Below, piece by piece: positions 1-10,079 of a stretch of 64,000 nt of DNA. The notes under the pieces are model-generated. The model did no database searches, was not told where the DNA came from, and saw only the letters and a list, made by a program, of their open reading frames with translations. This stretch comes from Trichobilharzia szidati. Its lineage: Eukaryota; Platyhelminthes; Trematoda; Strigeidida; Schistosomatidae. The stretch lies in NCBI GenBank assembly GCA_944472155.2, contig OX235273.1, positions 5,491,204 through 5,555,203 of the forward strand, written 5' to 3'. The stretch's first letter is position 1; each line of letters opens with the position of its first letter. The translations under genes were made by a program, and so were the position numbers.

Positions 1-1135
1 ACGATTAAGAGTCGAACACTGTGATCCTTTTTTTATCACAAATTTGAACATGTTTTAACTCCATTAAAGATTAGATTGTCTTTTTGATAAATCACACAGT
101 GTTACACAGTAATATTAACTGACGACCACGTTTCAAGCACAATTTATCACTGCTCATAATCATATCAGGTCACTCACTCACACAACTTTCTTGCTTCATT
201 TATATACATGAGTAAAAACTGATGATTAGACATTTGAATAAAAATCAATATAAGATAAAGTACATTCAGAAATAATAATATGAGTGTTATCAATCAAATA
301 CAATCAGACGGGAAATAACACGTTTTTTACGGTAAAAATAAGTAACTTGTTAGAATGTTAAAATGTGAATTGAATTGAAATACATTTTAACATTATTTAT
401 TATTCTGCAATTTAACTGGTACTCGATGAACCAGGACTCAGTAATCAATCTCTCCCTCTTTTCACCTACCTATATTACTCCTTAGAATTTTGACTCTGTC
501 CCACCCACTCTATTGTGTAGTTGTGTGTTAATGCATGCAGTACAATGTAGTGCTGAGCTCCTTTCTATATTACTTATGTTCTGATAATCTCACTAATCCT
601 AATCTACTAGTTTGGCCTATGTAGCTGACCTCACTCGCAGTCATTGCAAGGTATTTTGTAAATAATATTTTTTTTGTCCAATTGGGTCCGCTGAGTCCTT
701 TAACCTAAAGAGCTTGTCCTACCTGAGTGAGTTTGTATGTTTGAATGCCACCACTCTAATTCCTGCTTTATTGAGTATCCTACTACGTAAGGTTTCAGAT
801 GTCCCCTCCTTGTATGGTAAAACTGCTACTGTAGATGCCTTATACTCTTTCTTATTTATGTTATCATTATTAGTTTCACCATTATTTTTATTTTGCTTTT
901 GACCTTTTCTCGTCTTCCTAATGAATTTTATAGGATACTTAGTTCTTAAACACCGATGCTTCTTCTTCTATCTGTTTTATTTCATCATTTAAGTCTTTTG
1001 TTGTACTACTTAGTACTACTCCTCGGTATGTTAGACACTTAACTAAGCCTGGCTTAACAGTTAACGGATGACAAACAGATGAGATGAATTAAAGTCTAAA
1101 TATCTATGTTTTATATTTAATGATCTGTTAAAGGA
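1..1135 (-). mobile_element. Penelope-like element PLE-1, decayed 3' half
   Basis: On the minus strand, the interval around 690-540 encodes a damaged GIY-YIG endonuclease: SYIGQTSR followed by VRLSEHK, then a stop. About 700-1100 matches the linker region of the better copy at 32.4-34.2 kb. Positions 60-400 match the terminal repeat (pLTR), also seen in reverse orientation at 38.94-39.23 kb. Penelope-like elements are retroelements with an RT and a C-terminal GIY-YIG nuclease. This copy has several stops and no RT domain. The window edge cuts it. Confidence 0.75.
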
Positions 1136-1204
1136 GACTAACACAACAGTTTCTTGTTACATGTCAGCTGGTAAACAGTTAGATAGTTTTGAAGTGTTAG
1201 TTTT

Positions 1205-1570
1205 CAGGGTCTTGATTGGTTACAGGTTTGATCATGAGCTGATATCAGTAGAAGGCCATGGGAAACCAGTAGGGAATACTAGTCAGTTTTTTTCATTCTA
1301 GTCTGGGACTCTTCAGCTGTATCCTTGGATTGGCCAGTGGTTGTGCTTTTTATATAGCGAATTGTCAGAAGCCAGAATTCATAAGCTATTGAGTCAGGTC
1401 ACAGTAGCTGAATGGTTCGACGGCGAGCTCGTCTTTTAACCGGAAGGTCTTGAGTTCGAACGCCGGCGGGTGTCTACTCCCGAAGGGTCTCAAACTAGGA
1501 CGAAACAGCTATCCAGTACTGTATAGTTTTCTAATGATCCTCTAATTGACGTCAGCTCGTAGTCAGACTT
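1205..1570. mobile_element. SINE-HH inverted pair (head-to-head)
   Basis: Positions 1210-1330 hold the hammerhead-like and downstream part of SINE-HH on the minus strand. Positions 1345-1566 hold body, tRNA-like head (box B-like gagttcgaacg near 1451) and hammerhead-like motif (caaactaggacgaaacagc near 1490) on the plus strand. The plus arm keeps a cgaaac box but has lost the ctgatga box. See the 61.5-62.3 kb entry for the best copy. Confidence 0.75.
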
Positions 1571-1574
1571 TTTA

Positions 1575-2355
1575 CCTATATGTCGTCTTAAATATAAATA
1601 ATCCAATTAGTTTAAGTGTACCATCATATTACTTTTTTTTGTGATATGTTTAAATGAGTTAAATTCTGCGCTTATTACGAGCTTGAAAGTCTCATATTTG
1701 ATGAGTCTGCATGCCAATACACACAGTACCAGATACAGTATTAATAAGTGAATGACGCTTAAAGCACAATTTCCAACTCAACATCATATCACTAAATAGT
1801 TTCAACAGGTGTATGACTGTTTTCTTTTACCTGGGAGAGGGGTTGTTAGCCCTAACCCCCCCCCCTCCGACCTTCCCACTTCTGCGAGGTTACCATTGGC
1901 CAGAAAACTACACGAAATTTAAGAGTACGTTGGTCAAGATTCAAAAACTGACCTGTTCTATGGCTGGTTCCACATCATTTTACCATTGGACAGTTAACGC
2001 ACACCAGCGTATCTAATGTAATTAAAACTCAGGAGAGGAACATTTAAATTATTATTGAAAATCTGCCAGTATTCTGTAGCGTTGAATAATGATGCAGTGT
2101 GGAATTCTTAGAATTTGGTGCAACAGTGTTGCATTTAATTCAAACGATAACAGCAGAAACGAAAATATAAAAAAAGAATAATATTATAGGATTGATAATG
2201 GCAGTGCTTTTGGTATTTGCAGTGACAATAAGGTCAGAAATGTACAAAAAGTTTAAACTAATAATAATAATGTTAATAGCTATAATTATAATTTGATTGA
2301 AATAGTGATGTCACCATAAAATTACAAATATAGGAGAATGACTGGACCATTTTTT
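1575..2355. other. AT-rich stretch, no recognised feature
   Basis: No gene, repeat family of this window, or conserved domain is recognised. A 67-codon reading frame at 1813-2016 (plus) includes a poly-proline run encoded by a C-tract. It has no recognisable domain and is probably chance. Confidence 0.5.
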
Positions 2356-2825
2356 ATGCTAATTACACAATAAGCAGTAGATTTCACGCTTAACATTATT
2401 TTTTTAAAATTTTTGATTACAGCCTGATTCCACACCGTATTTTTTGGTACAGGTATGGAATTTTCAGCATGTGATATCGGTAGCCCGAATTTCGCAGGCC
2501 GACGATAGATATCAGGTGTGCGTCGGCAGGGGATCGAACCCCGGACTATGTGCATAGTCGGCGAGAGTCCTAACCACTGTGCCATCGACGCACAATAAGT
2601 CGTAGATTTCACGCTTAAGATTATCTCGACCACACAGGACACGGACAGTCGGACCAAATATGGTATCGCTGAGTTTCTGTACTCAGTTGTACGAGCATAA
2701 AATCTTTTATTATAATGACTTTTAGTCCGCCTACCTGATGAGATACAAGGCAGGGAGAGTTAAGAATAGAGAGGGTGTTCAGAGTCAAACAATCTGAATT
2801 TAGACCATTTCTCAAATGAGGTCAG
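2356..2825 (-). mobile_element. CR1-F fragment split by SINE-J
   Basis: Minus-strand sequence around 2595-2825 aligns by eye with the CR1-F reverse-transcriptase tail at 8570-8770: shared landmarks include gtagatttcacgctta, atggtatcgctgagtt and gatgagatacaaggc. The reading frame is broken. A SINE-J copy sits inside it. Confidence 0.7.
2400..2590 (-). mobile_element. SINE-J, tRNA-Gly-headed, with a long TSD
   Basis: On the minus strand the unit starts gcgtcgatggcacagtggtt (box A region), has a box B-like gggttcgatcccc near 2530-2545, then the family-specific cacacctgatatc and gctgaaaattcc, and ends in an A-rich tail (T-rich on plus, 2400-2415). The flanks at 2366-2399 and 2591-2624 are near-identical direct repeats (about 34 bp, each containing gtagatttcacgctta). 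These are best read as an unusually long TSD of the host CR1-F fragment. Confidence 0.8.
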
Positions 2826-2848
2826 GTGAGCTAACTAAGTGGCACAGT

Positions 2849-3041
2849 GCGTCTGTGGCACAGTGGTAGAATGCTCGCTAATCAAACATTTGGTCCGGGG
2901 TTCGATCCCCGGCCACCGACTAACTCCTTTACCTCGCCAAACCAGTAATAACACTTGAATAGTAATAACACTGGTAAGAAGGGAAGGTTGGGCATAAGGC
3001 TAGTAACCCTATCCCGTGAAAATAAACACCACTGCTACCAA
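2849..3041 (+). mobile_element. SINE-I, 5' part (split by nLTR-E)
   Basis: The tRNA-Gly-like head has gtggcacagtggtagaatgc (box A) and ggggttcgatccccgg (box B, near 2898-2913). The family body follows: tttacctcgcc, aagggaaggttgggcataaggctag, and aataaacaccactgctacca. The rest of the tail resumes at 3659 after the inserted nLTR-E copy. The accaa repeat at 3037-3041 and 3659-3663 is the probable TSD. Confidence 0.85.
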
Positions 3042-3658
3042 GACATGAAAGGGTTGACTGTTTTTGATCATAGATGTTTACGATCTCTTTCTAACGTTAG
3101 GTGGCATAATAAGGTAAGTAATGTTGACGTTAGGCGTAGAATGTTGGGCAAAGAGGGAAAATCAATCGAAGAGGCTATAAAGTTACATAGATTGAGATGG
3201 CTAGGTCACGTGCTGCGCATGCCTAGTCGTCGCCTCCCCCGACGGGCATTACTAGCTGATATAGGTACAGGTTGGAAAAGAGTAAGTGGTGGCCAAACAA
3301 AAACATGGCCTCATCAATCCATGAAATCCTTGACAGTTAAACTGAGTCAGGTAGGGAGATGCAGACTTCTGGGTTGGGGCCAGCCCTCGGGACTCTAAGA
3401 ATCAATGGTGGCTGGAGACAATAGGTGACATGGCTCAAAATCGTTGTAAATGGGTTACGCAGATGTATTCAGTCTCTGTGATCTTTCATATTCCTTTCTA
3501 CCATTACTCATTCTGTTTCACTCTTATACTTGTCAAAACTCTATTGATTCTCTTCACTCATTTTCTTGTCTACCTTTGTGTGCTATTTGGAACGTGGCAA
3601 CTCGAACTGCTGCACTTCGGTGCCAAGTTTTATGTTGAATCCAGACAGACAGACAGAG
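3042..3658 (+). mobile_element. nLTR-E copy E1, 5'-truncated
   Basis: A non-LTR retrotransposon 3' fragment inserted in SINE-I. Its frame (to 3398) gives the C-terminal region with FDHRCLRSLS, KLHRLRWLGHVLRMPSRRL and GWKRVSGGQTKTW, the family signature also seen at 15.2, 20.6, 41.8 and 59.1 kb. The 3' UTR ends in a short CAGA tetranucleotide array (3644-3658). It is 5'-truncated and inactive; no catalytic RT motif is present in this copy. Confidence 0.85.
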
Positions 3659-3712
3659 ACCAAAACTTCTAGCTTCTAGCTTGAAGCCCTATGTTCCACT
3701 GGGAACCACTTG
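3659..3712 (+). mobile_element. SINE-I, 3' tail
   Basis: Continuation of the split SINE-I: tagcttgaagccctatgttc then cactgggaac. This tail is shared with the 3' end of RTE-A, which ends gccctatgttccactaggaa before its AAT array. Confidence 0.75.
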
Positions 3713-4094
3713 CCCTTTAGTACCCTTCATAATACGACATAGTCCTTTTTGATTAGACCATTGAAAACTAAGAGGAAGGGGGGTATTATTGTAAAATACG
3801 TAAGATGAGAGAGTTAACAAACTGTAAAAGTAAAGGAGGAATTATTCCTAATTGTCTTAATTTCTTAATGCAGAAGGTTAGATGGAACATTGTCGTAGAA
3901 ATCGATAAGATATGGGATGACGACGAAAGGTCAGAAGATAGAACTATCCCAAGGTGATTTAATGCGCTTGACTTAGTTCCTATTTCAGTGCCCTCTATAT
4001 ACTCTACAAGCAGCATCCTTGTGAATGCACTAGTTTGTATAGATCGTGATTGTGCCTAAAAGTGTACCAATACCTCAATGAGTTCTTAATATTT
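3713..4094 (-). mobile_element. CR1-F fragment
   Basis: The minus-strand frame at 3786-4016 gives LGIVLSSDL, SHILSIS and QFVNSLILRIL, the conserved thumb and C-terminal pattern of CR1/Jockey RTs and matching the copy at 8566-9087. It lies in a block (about 3665-5145) that recurs at 15.82-16.72 kb. Confidence 0.7.
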
Positions 4095-4105
4095 AACATT
4101 AGATT

Positions 4106-4668
4106 ATCATTATTATTGTTCCCTTGGGTTCCTAGTGGAACATAGGGCTTCAACTGCACGTCTCCACTTGCTTCTGTCTTCTGCTGTACTTTTCACCTGC
4201 ATCCATGTTAGTCCATACTGTTTCAACTCTTCTTCACACGATCTCCTCCATGTCACCCTTGGACGTCCCACTACTCGCCGCTTCCCTTTCGGGTTCCACT
4301 CGAGCGTTGGCCTGACGCGCAATGTCACCCAGTGGCCTCCTCAGCTCAGCGAGTGTCCAATCCATCTCCATTTTCTCCTGCATATTTGTTGAGCAACTGG
4401 TTCTTGTTTTGTTTGTTCCCATAGTTTCTTGTTGGTGATTCTTTCCGGCCATCTGATCTTCAGTAGTATAGAGCGAAGACAGTTGTTGATAAAGGTCTGC
4501 AACAGGCTGTTGGAAATATTCTTTGTGACCTCGCCTAGATTACTAGCTCGCTAGTTTTCTAGCCGGTACCAAGCCCGGATAAAGAGGGAGGGTTGGGGTG
4601 TGGTGCTAGCAACTCCACCCGAAAAACTTAACCAAATTGCTACAGAAACCTCAACGCATAAATATATT
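4106..4668 (-). mobile_element. RTE-A copy A1 with inverted 5' segment
   Basis: Positions 4106-4530 are the minus-strand 3' end of RTE-A: AAT tail, the terminal [18 protein letters not shown] and WRRAVEALCS motifs, then KWRWIGH. At 4530/4531 orientation flips: 4531-4668 is the RTE-A 5' UTR read on the plus strand (tcgcctagattactag, then gataaagagggagggttggg). Flanks aacattagatt (4095-4105) and aatattagact (4669-4679) are a TSD with two mismatches. The empty site is present at 16251-16264. The structure fits twin priming, with the RNA 5' end reached at the junction. Confidence 0.88.
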
Positions 4669-5145
4669 AATATTAGACTGGCTGTCTGTAATTCCCGGGT
4701 AACTGATACATATTGAAAAGTAGAGGCAATCGAATTAATCGATAAGCATTAATATCTCCAAAGGCCAAAAAGCTATGTACAGTTCTCCAGAAAGAAGGGA
4801 AATTAGAAATGTACACACAGAGATTCACTCACTCCGCTTACTCACTCAGTTGTCGAAATATCAGATAAGTAGTTGAATTATTCCCTACCTCCCCTCCACC
4901 CTCCGCGGCATCGATTCATTTCACCATGAAAATTAGACAAAGAGAAGTTTTGAAGTTTGCACACATGCAATAAATACTCCTCTTTTTGACATTTATCAAA
5001 ATCAATAATTTTCTCTTTTTTTCCTAATTTTACAAAGTTTTTTGTCCATTTATTCCTTTGTCAAAACAAAATAAATAAATAAATGCATAAATAAGAAACA
5101 AAGAACACGAGTCAATCACTGAATCCCTACCTACCTACCAACCTC
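4669..5145. repeat. Segment duplicated at 16.26-16.72 kb
   Basis: Beginning gactggctgtctgtaattcc, the sequence matches 16261-16720 almost base for base, including ccctccgcggcatcgatt and gcataaataagaaacaaaga. Together with 3665-4094 it forms a duplicated block that RTE-A1 interrupts only here. I see no gene in it. Confidence 0.8.
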
Positions 5146-5867
5146 CTCTCGGATGCATCCATCTTGATGCCTACATGCTATTGTATGTCTTCACCGGCAA
5201 TAATGCATAGCATGGCATGTCACGGGGACTGTTCCAGTTTATTTGATTATCTGATTAGTAGACAAGTTTAATCTCTTTCTTTTTTTGACAAAAACCATAA
5301 CAAAATAAATAAAAGAACACGTAGAAAAAAAATAGACGATGTGAGAAACTGGTTTTGTTGCTGACCTCTCTTTGTAGGCTTGTCTAATTTGTTCATCTCT
5401 CGATGTATATACACGAAATAAACTAGTAGTAGTAGTAGTAGTAGTAGACAAGTGTGAACAAGCTGCCGTCTATGCCGTAGAATACATGTGTCCCTGTATT
5501 TGTATGCCGATGTGTGTACTTCAGTGCGTACGTGTGTGTTTTATGTAGGTGTGTGTGTGTGCGTGTGTTGTAGAATGAATTTGACAGCTGTTTCTCAGTT
5601 CCATAGACTGTTCTCTCTTACAATTATTGATTTTTATTCTTTCCATACAGAAACTGATAGATGAAAAATAATTTCTGACTAAACATTAAATAGATAAAAC
5701 TTTATTTAATATTGATTGAAAACTATTGAAAGAGAGAGAGAAACGGAAATAGTAAATACGACAAGACAAGAGAGGACAACTATTAAAAAAGTACTTCCTC
5801 AATTACGTACTTTAGAATATTATGCTTACACATTAGAATAACAATAATCATAACATTTAATTGAATT
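5146..5867. repeat. Microsatellite-bearing unannotated stretch
   Basis: A TAG trinucleotide array lies at about 5424-5447 and a GT-rich run near 5530-5570. No coding or known repeat signature is recognised. The 70-codon minus frame at 5239-5451 is largely the TAG array read as threonines. Confidence 0.6.
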
Positions 5868-6185
5868 TTAGATTTTCCCGCCGATTGATTGGACCGAAGT
5901 GCTCGGTCTCAGGTTGACATGTAGGCTTCTTGCAAAAAAAAATAAATTAAATTAATATGACCCGTTGCACAAGAGGTGGCTCTCGTGGCCCAATTGGTCT
6001 AGTAAATAACGCTTTGGCGTTTGAAGCTATAGGCAGTGGGTTCGAGCCTCGGTGGGAACATCATCACTCACTGAGAAATGCAGGTGCATCCAGCTGACTA
6101 CGAGTCCCAAATAGGACGAAATGCGCGTTGTTCTGGATTCCAGTGCTAATCACAATCTACCAATTAAATAATAATAATAATAACA
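5868..6185 (+). mobile_element. SINE-alpha (Sm-alpha-like) with hammerhead relic
   Basis: Positions 5868-5925 are a fragment of the subfamily body (gattggaccgaagtgctcgg) also found at 28.4 kb. Positions 5971-6185 are a near-complete unit: tRNA-like head with box A region gtggcccaattggtc and box B gggttcgagcctcgg (6038-6052), then a hammerhead region, ending in an AAT array. The Sm-alpha family of schistosomes is known as a pol III SINE carrying a self-cleaving hammerhead. Assignment to that family is from the motif and head together. Confidence 0.85.
6085..6155 (+). ncRNA. Hammerhead ribozyme relic in SINE-alpha
   Basis: Elements in order: stem I strand catccag, core ctgactacgag (canonical ctgatgag, disrupted), stem II tcccaaatagga, cgaaa, and a minimal stem III atgc/gcgt with no loop, then ttctggattcc as the other stem I strand. 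The cleavage triplet region carries extra bases. It is probably inactive. The four-pair, loop-less stem III is the form expected to work only in dimeric RNA. Confidence 0.75.
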
Positions 6186-6289
6186 GCTTGAGACAAAGCA
6201 ATAAAATGCCGTAATGTGTCTGAATCATGCTCAACACTTATTTCGAACAATCTGATCACACATGGACTTGTCATAAGATTGTATTATTA

Positions 6290-7095
6290 TTATAATTACT
6301 ATTATTATTGTTTCCTTTAATTCCTAGAGGAAAATAGGGTTTCAACCGCACGTCTTTATTGCATTCGGTTCTCTGCCAACGTTTGCATCACCTGGCTCCA
6401 AGTCTGTCCACATGCTTTCATCTCTTCTTCACATGACCTCTTCCTACATGTCACCCTCTCATTGACGACCAATTCGCCGCATCCCGTTCGGGTTCCATTC
6501 GAGTGATGTCCTGGTATGTGATGTCACTTGATGGCTTGTTTTCTCAGAGTATGCCCAATCCACCTCCATTTCTTCCTGCATGTTTTTTTTTTTTTTTTTA
6601 ATTTACAGCTTGATTTCCACACCGTATTTTCAGTACAAGTGTGGAACTTTCAGCATGGATATCGGTTGCCCAAATTCAGGCATACCATAGATATCGGGTG
6701 TGCGCCGGCAGGGGTTCGAACCCCGGACCATGTGCATGGTCGGCGAGAGTCCTAACCACTGTGCCACCGACGCACCACTGGTTCCTGCTGGGTTGGTTCT
6801 CCCGTTCACAGAGATCCCTCACTATTGCTAATCTTTTCTGGCCGACCTTCTGATCTCGAGTAGTACTGAGTGAAGACACGTGTTGATGAAGGTGTGTAGA
6901 TTGTTCGAAGTGCCCTTCTTGACGCGCCAATTCTCTGATCCGTATAGAGTAGCACTGACTTCACAGTGGAGTTGAAAATCCGGATCATATTTTTCATGCT
7001 AAGTGGTGCTGATCTCCTCACAGACTTGAGACAGTATTGAAAGCTTGCCTTGATTTCCCAATCCTTGCTTTGATATCCTCATTAGTTCCGTTCGC
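6290..7095 (-). mobile_element. RTE-B copy B1, interrupted by SINE-J
   Basis: The 3' end of an RTE-B copy on the minus strand: ATT-rich tail at 6290-6315, then the reverse complement of the conserved C-terminal coding region (GRPV-type basic stretch, [11 protein letters not shown] equivalent). After SINE-J it resumes at 6775 up to the region encoding MKNMIRIFNSTVKSVLLY (minus, 6806-7021). Frames are broken. It is 5'-truncated near 7095. Confidence 0.8.
6582..6774 (-). mobile_element. SINE-J in RTE-B1
   Basis: Minus-strand unit: tgcgtcggtggcacagtggtt (head, near 6755-6774), box B-like ggggttcgaacccctgcc near 6710, then cacacccgatatc, gctgaaag, cttgtactgaaaatacggtg, and an A tail (T18 run at 6583-6599). 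No long TSD is visible, unlike the copy at 2.4 kb. Confidence 0.82.
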
Positions 7096-7115
7096 CCATA
7101 TTTGTAGAATTGTAA

Positions 7116-7455
7116 GAAATTAATAAAGAGTTAAGAGGTGAGAAAATACACAAGTTAGGTCAAGTTAAAAGTATATATTGAATGGCTCCAGAAGCAAATA
7201 GAATCCCCAGAACCTATTAATGGTAAGAACCCCAGACCGTGATCCTCTCTTGAGAAACGTGTTCATCAAAATCAATTCGTCATCACTCTGAACCTTCCTA
7301 GGTAAACGTTGTTTTGATACCAGCCAGGATAGATGTACTGTTACCTCTGTTATTAGGTTTAATGATCTGCAGCTGTTGTTTTGACCTTCAATATATCCTT
7401 TTAACTTGACCTAACTTGTCTATTGTCTCACCTCTTAACTCTTTACTAATTTCAT
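7116..7455. mobile_element. Fold-back (TIR) element, MITE-like
   Basis: Left arm 7116-7185 (aaattaataaagagttaaga, then aagttaggtcaagttaaaag and tatattga) is inverted at 7387-7452 (tcaatatatccttttaactt, then gacctaacttgt and tctcacctcttaactcttta). Arms are about 65 bp with few mismatches, around a roughly 200 bp unique core. No transposase frame and no clear TSD are visible. It could be a non-autonomous DNA transposon or a local palindrome. Confidence 0.6.
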
Positions 7456-7792
7456 CGTATATGCTCCTATGACAAGTCTGTGTGTGATCAGATTGTTCGA
7501 AATAAGTGTTGCTCAAAATAACGCATTACACGATTCAGATAAATTACGTCTTCTTATCGCTTTGTCTAAATTCATAAAGCGAGCTAATTGTTTTAAATAA
7601 CAGCTTTATTCTGATCAGTGTTCATATAATGTTTGCGAATTATCAGCAGTGCTTATTATTGCATGATATGTTCTCATCATCATCCACGATCTTCAAGTAA
7701 AACAGATTGATTGACAGTAGATCGTGAGACACCTGAAGCTCAAACCAAACTATTATGATGATATCTCTTTTCTGCTTCCTTCGAGAAGTAAT

Positions 7793-9090
7793 AATAATAA
7801 TTGCTTTATTCCAGAAACAGTACTAGTGGTACAGTGTGGAATTTTCAGCACATATCTACAATATTTGCATCTAATTTTACAAACGTTTAAAAGGAGTATT
7901 TAACAAAAAAATAAATAATAAAGACACCAACAGCAAAAGAACAGGAAAAACACAAAAATAATTTTTAAAAAATGCGAAAAAATACCAAGAAGTAGAAAGG
8001 AAAATAAACAACATGAAATAATATCTCAGTATCGGGTAGTGGAAGCTATGATATGATTATGCATGGTGACAGTAAAGCTTTAGTCATACAAGAAGTTATG
8101 GAATGATATTTAAGAATGTTTATCGCCAAGATGATCAGTTAATTTGTTTAAACAACTCTAAACAATCATAAAATAACATTTCAGGGTTGTTGTTTTGTTA
8201 TTTATTGTCAGGTCTAATGCAGTGTTTGTAGTGGTAGTGTGAGTAATCCTGCATAATACAAAATTTTAAGGTGGTGACAATGTCGTTCACAACCATTGAT
8301 TGTCAGTTTAATATTGCCGAAAAGTATAGAAAATAAGAAAAAACAACCACAAAACTAATAATTACCTGGTGGTCAATGACAGGACAATTTTGTACTACTC
8401 ATAGTTCTAATATAGTCGGAACCAGTAGATACACAAAAGAAGGAATACAGTAAAACACAAAAAAGAAAGCCAATGTTATTAATTTAGGTAGCTAAGTATG
8501 TTTAAGAAGGTGTTCACTATAGAATACAAAATAAGAGAGAAATAAAAGAGCCTAAATTTATGTTATTAACAACAAAGCAAGTCATAGGTTTCGCGCTTAA
8601 CATTGTCTCTGTCACTTAGAACACGGGCCAAGTATGGTATCGTTGAGTTCCTGTACTTGGTTGTACGAGCATAGATTATTTTATACTGATTTCTGGTTTT
8701 ACTTGATGAGATACAAGGCGAGAGTTGGGAATAGAAGGGGTGTTGGGGGTCGGAGAGTATGGTTTTAGACCATTTTTCGCATGTATTCAGATGCCTTTCA
8801 ACTAATGTAGTGACGAGCTGACTGAGTTTTACACCACTAGTCCTACTAATTACCTTCAACATCCTTCTCAGGATGGCATAGTCCTTTTTCAGTAGCCCAG
8901 GAAAGACTAACGGGAAGCAGTAAAGTAGAATAGGTAAGATACAAGAGTTGACAAATTGTGAAAGTAGAGGTTGGGTGATTCCAGATTGTCTTAGTTTCTT
9001 AATGTAGTAGGTTAGACAGAAGACTTTCTTAGAAATCGTTAGGATATGAGATGTCCAAAACGACAACATTTTGTTGATAAATGACAATTA
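7793..9090 (-). mobile_element. CR1-F copy F2, longest 3' end in the window
   Basis: Minus-strand element: RT C-terminal coding at 9087-8566, then about 770 bp of 3' UTR ending in gtactgtttctggaataaag and an ATT-rich tail at 7793-7800. The same 3' UTR and terminus occur on plus at 23665-24500, so the 3' end is well defined. It is 5'-truncated near 9090 and carries no catalytic RT box. Confidence 0.85.
8566..9087 (-). pseudogene. CR1/Jockey-type RT C-terminal fragment
   Basis: This 173-residue frame has MSFINKML, SHILTISKKVFCLTYYIKKL, QFVNSCILPILLYC, FPGLLKKDYAILRRMLKV, KLSQLV and STIPYLARVLSDRD in order. That is the post-catalytic thumb and C-terminal pattern of CR1/Jockey RTs common in schistosome genomes (SR1/Perere type; family link is from memory of the pattern, not a search). 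Upstream RT motifs including the FxDD box are missing because of 5' truncation. Confidence 0.8.
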
Positions 9091-9394
9091 TATAAAGAGT
9101 TCAGGAGTACATTTTAGTGAACTAAGGACACTACTCAGGAACAGTCATCGCATGTATTTGGATTAGCTGCAATCTATCGTGGATAATGCTTTTCTCATGT
9201 TTAGTAGAAAGCTGTGAATGCATGACAATTACTCAGTTATATAAAACAAATTACTGAATATGACAAATTATATGCAATATATTGATGAAGGTTTTTGCGT
9301 AACTCAAGTTTTAAGGAGGCCGCTCAAAAAAAACAACATTTTCTTCTGAACGACAAATATTTGAAAAAGAAACTTAACTTCAGAAGAGGTATAA

Positions 9395-9985
9395 TTTTAT
9401 CCTCATGATTGTCATTATTATTCTTAAGTAGTGTCCCCAGCAGCGTTCTTAACTGGGTCCACAATCGTCCATAGTCTCTCATCTCCTCCACCTCACACGA
9501 TTTCCTCCATGTCAGCCTCGCAACGACCACGCACTCTTCGTTTCCTATCCGCTTTCTAGTAGAGCGATGGTCTGGTGTGTGATGTCATTCAAAGGGTTCC
9601 TCAGTGGCGTGTGCCCATCCACTTCCATTTTCTTCGTCATATTTGTTCACTGATAAGCGCTTGGTTAGTTCCTTCCTAGCTAGAGTTACTTGTTGCTAAT
9701 TCTTTTTCGCCGTCCTGCCATTTGATCTTCAGTATGGAACCAGCGAAGGTGGCAGCTGTTGATAAAAGTTTGTAACCTGTTTGAAATCCTTTTTGTGATG
9801 CGCAGTGCAAGTTTCTGACCCATGTAGAAGAGGTGACTGACGTAAAATTAGTGTTGAACAGAATCCGAATCATGTTCTTTATGCTGGCTGAGTGACAGAA
9901 GATTTCCAAACCGATTTCAAATTGATGAAGGTGTATCTTGCCTTTCCAATTCTGGCGGCTTTGATATCACCAGAAATAAATGCTT
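9395..9985 (-). mobile_element. RTE-C fragment
   Basis: Minus-strand RTE-C 3' region. The frame at 9676-9909 reads KNMIRILFNTNFTSVTSSTWVRNLH and LKIKWQDGEKELATSNS, matching the copies at 12.3 and 48.3 kb. The terminal coding end is at about 9440-9600. It is degenerate, with no intact frame over 80 codons. Confidence 0.75.
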
Positions 9986-10079
9986 TCAGATAGGCACTCA
10001 AATTCTACTCAATTTCAGTCGTTGATATAAATTAAAGCTGGCGCCAAAAATGTCTAAGTGATCAATTGGCAGTTTAAAA

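Noticed and set aside
1813..2016. Proline-rich 67-codon frame
   Set aside because: Created by a C-tract, with no domain, no context and no paralogue.
2849..2925. Candidate tRNA-Gly gene
   Set aside because: The head of SINE-I, with a decayed anticodon arm and a SINE body attached; same in other copies.
4135..4392. Plus-strand frame reading EHRASTARLHLLLSSAVLFTC, also at 26032, 39173 and 52177
   Set aside because: It recurs only because it is the antisense of the RTE-A C-terminus; no independent gene.
5239..5451. Poly-Thr small protein
   Set aside because: The Thr run is the TAG trinucleotide array.
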